From contig DIWR01000018.1 in assembly GCA_002428495.1 (NCBI GenBank), positions 1 through 64,000 of the forward strand: 64,000 nucleotides of DNA. The letters are read 5' to 3'. The position numbers were made by a program, and so were the translations under genes. The notes under the pieces were generated by a model that saw nothing but the letters and a program-made list of their open reading frames with translations, had not been told where the DNA came from and did no database searches. Positions 58,660 to 64,000 of the stretch are shown piece by piece. Each line of letters opens with the position of its first letter. Position 1 is the first letter of the stretch. This DNA comes from Synergistaceae bacterium UBA6101 (GTDB lineage: Bacteria > Synergistota > Synergistia > Synergistales > Synergistaceae).

Positions 58660-59963
58660 GCAGCCTATCAGAAGCAGAGAAACGTTTCTCGCCTCCAACG
58701 TACGAAACATTCGCATTCTGGGTGTATGTATTAGGAGTTGCCATGACAGCGCTTGGCCCGATAGTCCATTATATCGGCTGGACATTTGCGTTGATCAGTC
58801 TTGTCTACGGCCGGATCAGGTATAACGCTCCACTTTCAATAAAGTTGCAGCCTGAAGGCAGAAAGATCATCTGTTTTCTTGTTCTCTTTTTGTTGTGGTC
58901 AATGTTTGCGCATATCCCCTATGTTAACAGTTTTTATATATGGGGGAAGGGCGCGTCTATACCTCTTGAATTTTTAACGGGCCTTTATCTTGCCATGCGA
59001 CTTATCGATACCACAAAAAAGCGAAAGATTTTTGGACTTGCGGTAGTGGCAGTTAACTTAGTTTTTTGTTTTGACGTTATGTTCAGACCTGATTTTCAAA
59101 TTTTAGGATGGAACGGATCATTGGACAATGGTAATGCGGTAGCCCTTTATTCATTGCTTACAATGCCATTTTTCTTTTGTTACGCTTTCTGGTTTTTTAA
59201 AAATAATATTTTTATAAAATATTTCCTCTGTACAACAAGTTTATTATTGATATTCTTCTCTTTCTCTTCCGGTGCATGGACAGCTGCCTTTTTCCAAATT
59301 ATGATTTTTATGTATTACTCCCTGATGTCAAAAAAAATATCAATTAAAGCTTTTGTAGCGTTTTTAATTCTTTTTGGAGTAGTTATGACATTATTTTTCT
59401 GCTCTTATGGTAAGGGTTATTTTAGTTTCTTTAAAAGAGAAATCAACCAGATAACATCGATAAATAACTCAGAAGTTTTGACTAACCACAGGGTCTACAC
59501 TTGGAAGGCTGGTATTCTTCTTGCTTCTGACCATTTAGTTTCAGGTAATGGCTGGGTGACATTTGAAGATAAATTTCGTAATAATTTTAATCACTTAAAA
59601 GAAAAATTAAGATACAACGGGACTGTTAATTTTGTTCAGCCACATAATATGTATATTTCCATTCTTTATGCAGGAGGCATACCAGCACTGTTTTTATTTT
59701 TAATAGCTTTTGTATTGTCAATGAAAAAATCATGGTCAGGACTAAGGCATGATGCGATTGATTCCGGCGACATCCCGTGGCACCTTGTTTGTTTTATATT
59801 AATGGCCTCTATTGCGATCTATGGGACAAATGGTGATGTTTTTGAAGCAAGAAGGGATATAAGTGTTATTTTTTGGGCTTGTTGGGGATTGTTGATCGTA
59901 ATGCCAGAATCTGGTCAAAATTCAGATAAGGGTGATAAAAGTGAAGATACTGCATTATGTTGA
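58656..59963 (+). CDS. O-antigen ligase-like membrane protein
   Basis: This is a 435-residue polytopic protein with about eleven helices and a large loop before the last helices containing SGNGWVTFEDKF and VQPHNMYISILYAGGIPAL, the H-x-x-Y/N type motif of WaaL/Wzy proteins. It is AT-rich compared with housekeeping genes nearby. It overlaps gmhBA by four bases, so it may be the ligase that joins O-antigen to core. It is the second such protein in the block. Confidence 0.75.
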   Translation: MSSLSEAEKRFSPPTYETFAFWVYVLGVAMTALGPIVHYIGWTFALISLVYGRIRYNAPLSIKLQPEGRKIICFLVLFLLWSMFAHIPYVNSFYIWGKGASIPLEFLTGLYLAMRLIDTTKKRKIFGLAVVAVNLVFCFDVMFRPDFQILGWNGSLDNGNAVALYSLLTMPFFFCYAFWFFKNNIFIKYFLCTTSLLLIFFSFSSGAWTAAFFQIMIFMYYSLMSKKISIKAFVAFLILFGVVMTLFFCSYGKGYFSFFKREINQITSINNSEVLTNHRVYTWKAGILLASDHLVSGNGWVTFEDKFRNNFNHLKEKLRYNGTVNFVQPHNMYISILYAGGIPALFLFLIAFVLSMKKSWSGLRHDAIDSGDIPWHLVCFILMASIAIYGTNGDVFEARRDISVIFWACWGLLIVMPESGQNSDKGDKSEDTALC

Positions 59964-61014
59964 CGAGAATCGTCTTGCCTGGGGTGAGACTTGGATCCGG
60001 TTGATCAAAGAACTCGGCCGGAAGCAAATTCAGAATCATGTTGTCTGTAAAAGTGGAGGAACACTGGCGGGAAGGCTGAAAGAAGAAAATTTAACTTTTG
60101 AGACCTTTGACATACCGATCTCCTGGCTGCCCCAAACAGGCACTAAATTCAGGAAAATTATTGCAGATTTTTCTCCCGATGTCATTCACACAAGACTTTC
60201 ATCTGCGGCAAGAATAGCAGGGTATTGGGGCAAACGTGCCGGTATCCCGGTAATACAGACTGTCGATAAATTCCCCAAGGCACACTATCATAAAGACGCT
60301 GCTTTCTTATTAACTTGTTCTGATTCCGTCAAGTCACATATGGAAGGACTTGGTTTTCCTGCCAATAAGATCACTACTATTTTTAACCCTGTAGATTCAA
60401 AATCGTATTCATTTGACAGTAACGAGGCGGAGAATACCAGAAACAGACTGGGCGTAGTGCCAGATGAAAAAATAATTATCGGAGCCGGCAGATTTGTAGA
60501 CTGGAAAGGTTTCGACAACCTTATCGAAGCTTATAAACTTTTATTAGATAATTCTCAGCAGAACGTAAAATTACTGCTTTTAGGTGATGGAGAAGAAAAA
60601 AATAAGCTTTGTGCCCTGATAAGATCTTTAGGAATAGAAAAAAACGTAATTATGCCCGGTTTTGTTCAAGATATCCGCCCTTACTTGTGGGCATCTGATA
60701 TTTTTGTCCTTCCTTCAAAAGAACCGGAACCATTTGGTATAGTATTGATAGAGGCAATGGCATCAGGGTTGGCTTCTGTTGCAACCAAAGCCGGAGGGCC
60801 GATAGATATAATCGAAGATGGAGTCAATGGCTGCCTTGTTGAGATCGATTCCTGCAAAGACATAGCGGATAAACTTAAAATACTTCTGGATGATGAGAAT
60901 TACAGAGTCCGAATTGCAAGAAGAGGAATGGATACAGTTGTGAACAAATTTAGTGTGGAAGAGATCGCGAACAGACACAGGGAAATATACAGTAAGTTCA
61001 AAAAATTATCGTAA
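59941..61014 (+). CDS. Glycosyltransferase family 4 (GT-B)
   Basis: This is a 357-residue GT-B enzyme. The N-terminal half (MKILHYVDENRLAWGETWIRL) is the acceptor domain. The C-terminal half has IIGAGRFVDWKGFDNLIEAYKLL and SKEPEPFGIVLIEAMASGLASVATKAGG, the GT4 donor site. The GTG at 59941 is preferred because AAGGG lies 8 bases upstream; an in-frame GTG at 59932 is within that site. It is the last gene of the polysaccharide block and ends at a two-way terminator. Confidence 0.84.
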   Translation: MKILHYVDENRLAWGETWIRLIKELGRKQIQNHVVCKSGGTLAGRLKEENLTFETFDIPISWLPQTGTKFRKIIADFSPDVIHTRLSSAARIAGYWGKRAGIPVIQTVDKFPKAHYHKDAAFLLTCSDSVKSHMEGLGFPANKITTIFNPVDSKSYSFDSNEAENTRNRLGVVPDEKIIIGAGRFVDWKGFDNLIEAYKLLLDNSQQNVKLLLLGDGEEKNKLCALIRSLGIEKNVIMPGFVQDIRPYLWASDIFVLPSKEPEPFGIVLIEAMASGLASVATKAGGPIDIIEDGVNGCLVEIDSCKDIADKLKILLDDENYRVRIARRGMDTVVNKFSVEEIANRHREIYSKFKKLS

Positions 61015-61065
61015 AAAAACTGGTCATGATCGAGACCTAAAGGTCTTAATCCTGACCAGTTTTTT
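61014..61065. terminator. Bidirectional terminator between convergent genes
   Basis: AAAAAACTGGTCA (61014-61026) pairs with TGACCAGTTTTTT (61053-61065), with an inner GACCT/AGGTC helix. T-tracts are present on both strands, and it lies between the plus-strand glycosyltransferase and the minus-strand flavoprotein gene. Confidence 0.92.
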
Positions 61066-61086
61066 ATTGGTCGTGTTATATATACG

Positions 61087-61650
61087 CTAAAGAGTTAGGC
61101 CGAGGTCTTTAGCCATTTTGATATATCTTACCCCTTTTGCTTCGATATCTCCCCTTGAGTAAATGTCAGGGGCGCAGATCTCCCCTAACACTTCCCACCC
61201 CAGAAAATTAGTCGCGAGTCTGAACGAAGCACGCATTCCGTCAAAAACACGCTCTTCCGTATCGCCGGCAGCGGCCAGAAGTATTGCTTTTTTGGAAGGA
61301 GTTGTGCGTAGAGCTCCGGGCATATAGTAGGGCAGGAGTCTGTCCCACACGGGCTTGATCTGCGACGACCAGGAATAAAAATACAGAGGAGAAACAAAGG
61401 CTATAACAGATGCCGCCTCTATTTCAGGGTAGACCTGATCCATGTCGTCGTTCTGTATGCAGGGCTTGCCTGTGCTCCAGCACTTTCTGCAGTCGAGACA
61501 TCCTTTGAGTGTTAAAGCCGCGAGATGGACTTTTTTGACCTCATAGCCCTTTTCAGCGGCTCCCTCCGCCAGGGCGTCAGCTAACTTTTCTGTGTTGCCT
61601 CCGATTCTGGGACTTCCAAGAAGCAGGGTGAGAACTTTTTTGTTTTCCAT
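61087..61650 (-). CDS. NADPH-dependent FMN reductase-like / iron-sulfur flavoprotein
   Basis: This is a 187-residue flavodoxin-fold protein. The FMN-binding start LLLGSPRIGGNTEKLADAL is followed by LKGCLDCRKCWSTGKPCIQNDDM, the cysteine-containing segment common in iron-sulfur flavoproteins, then VSPLYFYSWSSQIKPVWDR. It may serve as a small electron carrier or quinone/nitro reductase. It is co-transcribed with the DapA-family gene 27 bases upstream. The ATG is supported by GAGGAGG. Confidence 0.8.
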   Translation of the reverse strand: MENKKVLTLLLGSPRIGGNTEKLADALAEGAAEKGYEVKKVHLAALTLKGCLDCRKCWSTGKPCIQNDDMDQVYPEIEAASVIAFVSPLYFYSWSSQIKPVWDRLLPYYMPGALRTTPSKKAILLAAAGDTEERVFDGMRASFRLATNFLGWEVLGEICAPDIYSRGDIEAKGVRYIKMAKDLGLTL

Positions 61651-61677
61651 GTCAGAACCTCCTCATTAAAATAAAAA

Positions 61678-62583
61678 TTATCCTCTCCAGGTCTCATATT
61701 TATCGAGGCCGGAATTATCCAGTATCATAATGATCTCATTCTTTACTTTGTCCGACACAGGGAGCAGGGGCGATCTGCATGGGCCGCCTTTCATGCCCTT
61801 GCTGTCAAGCGCAGCTTTGAGTCCCGGTACACCAAACCTGCGTGTCAGCGCATCGCTTACGGGGAGAAGTTTCGCCTGGAGCTCCATTGCTTTTTTCATG
61901 TTGTTTTCATGAAATAAGGTGTATATTTCCCGGCATGTATTCGGATATAGGATAGATGCAGCCATCGTGCCTCCGCAGGCACCCATCGAAAGGGCTGCAA
62001 GGAACCAGTTGCCTGTGCCTCCGAAAACTGAAAAATCTTCAGGAGCGGCGGCGGCAAGGTATCCCAGTTTGGTCATGTTTCCCGAAGTGTCTTTTATCCC
62101 CTTGATATTCGGATGTCGAGAAGCCGATATTATAGTTTCTGTCTCCATGTCGACCCCGGTATTTGCCGGCATGTTATAAATGAATATCGGAACCGGGGAA
62201 TTATCGGCAACTTCAATAAAGTAATTTAATATCGCTGTCTGATTCCCTTTGAAGTAGTGCGGGGGCAGCAACAGAAGTGATCCGGCGCCGGCAGATGCGA
62301 GCGACTTTGCGCAGGAAATAGTTTCACGAGTCGAGGGGAAGTGTGCTCCGGCCATAAGCATGAGCTTGCCTTCAGCTTCTTCCGCGGCAATCTCAGTTAA
62401 TGCAACACGTTCCTCCTGTGTCACAAAAGGCATTTCTCCGTTCGATCCGCATATTACTATCCCGTCAAGAGCGGACTCTTTCCATATCCTTAAATTGATC
62501 CTCCATGCTTCTATGTCAAGCGATCCGTCCGATGCGAAGGGCGTCGGGACGGGTGCGAAAATGCCTGTTATTTTCACTTGCAT
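61678..62583 (-). CDS. DapA-family aldolase (dihydrodipicolinate synthase / N-acetylneuraminate lyase superfamily)
   Basis: This is a 301-residue Schiff-base aldolase. The start KITGIFAPVPTPFASDG, VICGSNGEMPFVT, the tyrosine in PIFIYNMPANTG and the catalytic lysine in IKGIKDTSGN are present. The SNGE motif in place of TTGE and the lack of lysine genes nearby suggest a 2-oxo acid aldolase rather than the lysine-pathway enzyme. Substrate is unknown. It is driven by a promoter at 62605-62634 on the minus strand. Confidence 0.82.
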   Translation of the reverse strand: MQVKITGIFAPVPTPFASDGSLDIEAWRINLRIWKESALDGIVICGSNGEMPFVTQEERVALTEIAAEEAEGKLMLMAGAHFPSTRETISCAKSLASAGAGSLLLLPPHYFKGNQTAILNYFIEVADNSPVPIFIYNMPANTGVDMETETIISASRHPNIKGIKDTSGNMTKLGYLAAAAPEDFSVFGGTGNWFLAALSMGACGGTMAASILYPNTCREIYTLFHENNMKKAMELQAKLLPVSDALTRRFGVPGLKAALDSKGMKGGPCRSPLLPVSDKVKNEIIMILDNSGLDKYETWRG

Positions 62584-62604
62584 TGCCCCCTTTTTGTTTG
62601 GTAG

Positions 62605-62634
62605 AGTATATCATCTATTGAAGCAGTGGTACAA
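62605..62634 (-). promoter_or_regulatory. Minus-strand promoter for the DapA-family gene
   Basis: Read on the minus strand, TTGTAC (62634-62629) and TATACT (62610-62605) have an 18-base spacer, 21 bases before the ATG. Confidence 0.65.
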
Positions 62635-62675
62635 TCTATCAGAAGGTTTCTGATGATTTGTGAGGTGTATTTCAG

Positions 62676-63038
62676 ATGTTTCTTTGCAGGGAATTCAAAT
62701 TTGACGCTGCCCATAATCTTGTAAACTATCACGGAAAATGTGAGAACCTCCACGGCCATACATACAGGCTTGCGGTCGTGTTAAAAGGGCAGCCTGACGA
62801 TGAAGGCATGGTATTTGATTTTGTGGAGCTCAAAAAACATGTCACAGAGCTTGTCTTAACGAAGCTGGACCATGCTTATATCAATGACATCCTGCCACAG
62901 CCGACAGCAGAGTATATTGCCATGTGGATATTTAAAACACTGGACAAGCCGTTAAAACGCGATAACTGTGAGCTATACGAGGTCAGGGTCTGGGAAACAG
63001 AGAATTCTTCTGTGATTTGCCGCAGGGAGGATGTCTAG
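62676..63038 (+). CDS. queD: 6-carboxy-5,6,7,8-tetrahydropterin synthase QueD-like
   Basis: This is a 120-residue PTPS-family enzyme of queuosine biosynthesis. The zinc histidines and catalytic cysteine are seen in FKFDAAHNLVNYHGKCENLH, followed by GHTYRLAVVL. KLDHAYINDILPQPTAEYIA and the C-terminal VRVWETENSS are also typical. The next gene encodes a GTP cyclohydrolase, which makes its substrate, so the pair fits queuosine (and folate) precursor synthesis. Confidence 0.9.
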   Translation: MFLCREFKFDAAHNLVNYHGKCENLHGHTYRLAVVLKGQPDDEGMVFDFVELKKHVTELVLTKLDHAYINDILPQPTAEYIAMWIFKTLDKPLKRDNCELYEVRVWETENSSVICRREDV

Positions 63039-63040
63039 AG

Positions 63041-63814
63041 GTGCGTGATGTTCAGGGAGAGCATGACAAAAGGAATATTGCGATAGACAAAGTTGGCATA
63101 AGTGGTCTCTCATGGCCGATACAGGTCCTTGACCGTACAAACGGTATCCAGGATACTGTTGCAAATGTGAGCCTTTCTGTCTTCCTGCCACGCGATTACA
63201 GGGGAACGCATATGAGCAGGTTTATTGAAGTTCTGGGAGAACAGGAAGATCAGGTGACTTTCCACAATATGGAGAATCTTCTTAAAATGCTCCAGAAGAG
63301 GCTTGATGCGGATGAAGCCCATGCTGATTTTGAATTCCCATATTTTATTACAAAAAAAGCTCCTGTCAGCGGAGCACTCGGACGAATGAGATATGATGTC
63401 CGTTTTTTCGCGGAACTTAAGGATAGTAAGTTCGACCTGATAACTGAACTTACAGCTCCTATCCAGACATTGTGTCCATGTTCAAAAGAAATTTCAGACA
63501 GAGGAGCGCACAACCAAAGAGCACATGCAAAGATCTCAGTAAGAATGAAGACTTTTGTCTGGATCGAGGAACTTGCCGAGGCGGCAGATCAATGTGCTTC
63601 TGCTCCCGTCTACAGCATACTTAAACGTGAGGATGAGAAGGCTGTAACAGAAAAAGCCTATGCCAATCCCCGTTTTGTGGAGGATTCGGTACGTGAACTG
63701 TCAATTGCGATGGAAAAGGATCACAGGATAACGTGGTACCGCGTTTCTGTGACAAGCCACGAAAGCATACATAATCATGATGCTTTCGCCAGTGTAGAGA
63801 GGAGCAAAAATTAG
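63041..63814 (+). CDS. folE2: GTP cyclohydrolase FolE2 (type IB)
   Basis: FolE2 converts GTP to 7,8-dihydroneopterin triphosphate, the entry point for folate and queuosine. The 257 residues show KVGISGLSWPIQVLDR, LPRDYRGTHMSRFIEVL and the metal-binding-cysteine region APIQTLCPCSKEISDRGAHNQ, typical of FolE2 and not FolE. The GTG at 63041 is preferred with GGGAGG 10 bases upstream. It starts 2 bases after queD. FolE2 is less zinc-dependent than FolE in known cases. Confidence 0.9.
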   Translation: MRDVQGEHDKRNIAIDKVGISGLSWPIQVLDRTNGIQDTVANVSLSVFLPRDYRGTHMSRFIEVLGEQEDQVTFHNMENLLKMLQKRLDADEAHADFEFPYFITKKAPVSGALGRMRYDVRFFAELKDSKFDLITELTAPIQTLCPCSKEISDRGAHNQRAHAKISVRMKTFVWIEELAEAADQCASAPVYSILKREDEKAVTEKAYANPRFVEDSVRELSIAMEKDHRITWYRVSVTSHESIHNHDAFASVERSKN

Positions 63815-64000
63815 TGCCTTCAGAAAAAAGACTTGCAAGAAGGGCTGTCCTTGACGAATCGGGTCTTGAGAGGGTCAGGATGATGCACCCGTGGATATTC
63901 AGAGGCAATCTCAGGCAGGTCCCCCAGTGCACCCAGGGAGATCTGATAGCTTTTACTGACAGGGCAGGTTCGATCAAAGGGTGGGGCCTATGGAGCGAAA
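63814..64000 (+). CDS. RlmI-like class I rRNA methyltransferase, 5' part only
   Basis: The gene runs off the window; about 62 codons are visible. The GTG start overlaps the folE2 stop by one base. The visible part begins MPSEKRLARRAVLDESGLER and holds MMHPWIFRGNLRQV and GDLIAFTDRAGSIKGWGLWSE. This matches the N-terminal PUA-like domain of RlmI-type 23S rRNA cytosine methyltransferases. Confidence 0.72.
   Translation, partial: MPSEKRLARRAVLDESGLERVRMMHPWIFRGNLRQVPQCTQGDLIAFTDRAGSIKGWGLWSE

Noticed and set aside
61678..62583. Lysine-pathway dihydrodipicolinate synthase (dapA)
   Set aside because: The TTGE motif is replaced by SNGE and no lysine genes are nearby; only the superfamily can be assigned.
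62635..62675. preQ1 riboswitch before queD
   Set aside because: Only a short ATCAGAA/TTCTGAT hairpin is present; the preQ1 aptamer pattern is absent.

Overview
The window looks like the chromosome of a strictly anaerobic, amino-acid-fermenting, diderm bacterium, most likely a member of the Synergistota. The basis is two complete branched-chain amino-acid (LIV) ABC transporters, an anaerobic class III ribonucleotide reductase with its activase, corrinoid methyl-transfer genes, heptose/LPS genes that imply an outer membrane, and frequent TTG/GTG starts with strong Shine-Dalgarno sites. The taxon is an inference from gene content; there is no rRNA gene, and no tRNA, CRISPR array or transposase was seen. 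Nearly all genes are on the plus strand; only two, near 61-62.6 kb, are on the minus strand.

Layout. 0.4-5.0 kb: first LIV operon (binding protein, two permeases, two ATPases). 5.1-8.0 kb: prmA-rsmE-mtaB RNA/protein modification genes. 8.2-14.9 kb: a 989-residue BTAD/AAA/TPR regulator followed by a three-gene corrinoid methyltransferase operon: corrinoid protein, an MtmB-family methyltransferase that has no pyrrolysine codon, and a UroD/MtbA-family methyltransferase fused to a thioredoxin-like CxxC domain. 15.2-27.7 kb: an AT-richer accessory cluster with an FAD oxidoreductase, a four-cluster ferredoxin, a Cys-ligated Mo/W-bisPGD enzyme, an NhaC-type antiporter, MobB, MobA, an undescribed 732-residue protein that I read as four degenerate sulfite-oxidase-like repeats, a RACo-type reductive activator of corrinoid proteins, a MetH-activation-domain-like protein and a CobW-type GTPase. 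A 153-bp MITE-like element with 15-bp terminal inverted repeats and a 7-bp target duplication sits exactly at the RACo stop codon.

28-34 kb: rpsU-yqeY, a class V aminotransferase, and nrdR-nrdD-nrdG behind two NrdR-box-like sites. 33.5-38.2 kb: second LIV operon with an attenuator-like hairpin after the binding-protein gene. 38-46.8 kb: pgsA, an M20 peptidase, secA, a secreted DUF3857-like protein, argS, a FtsB/DivIC-like gene. 46.9-50.8 kb: conserved rpsF-ssb-rpsR-DUF2232-rplI-dnaB block. 50.9-61.0 kb: LPS/surface polysaccharide block with two O-antigen-ligase-like membrane proteins, three glycosyltransferases and the ADP-heptose pathway (hldD, hldE and a GmhB-GmhA fusion). 61-64 kb: a flavoprotein and DapA-family aldolase on the minus strand, then queD, a FolE2-type cyclohydrolase and the start of an RlmI-like methyltransferase.

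The most interesting reading is that the 8-15 kb and 15-28 kb blocks may work together: the first moves a methyl group from an unknown, probably methylamine-like, substrate to a corrinoid protein and on to an acceptor, and the second supplies the ATP-dependent reductive activator (RACo), electrons and a Mo/W enzyme. The substrate, the acceptor and the link between the two blocks are inferences.
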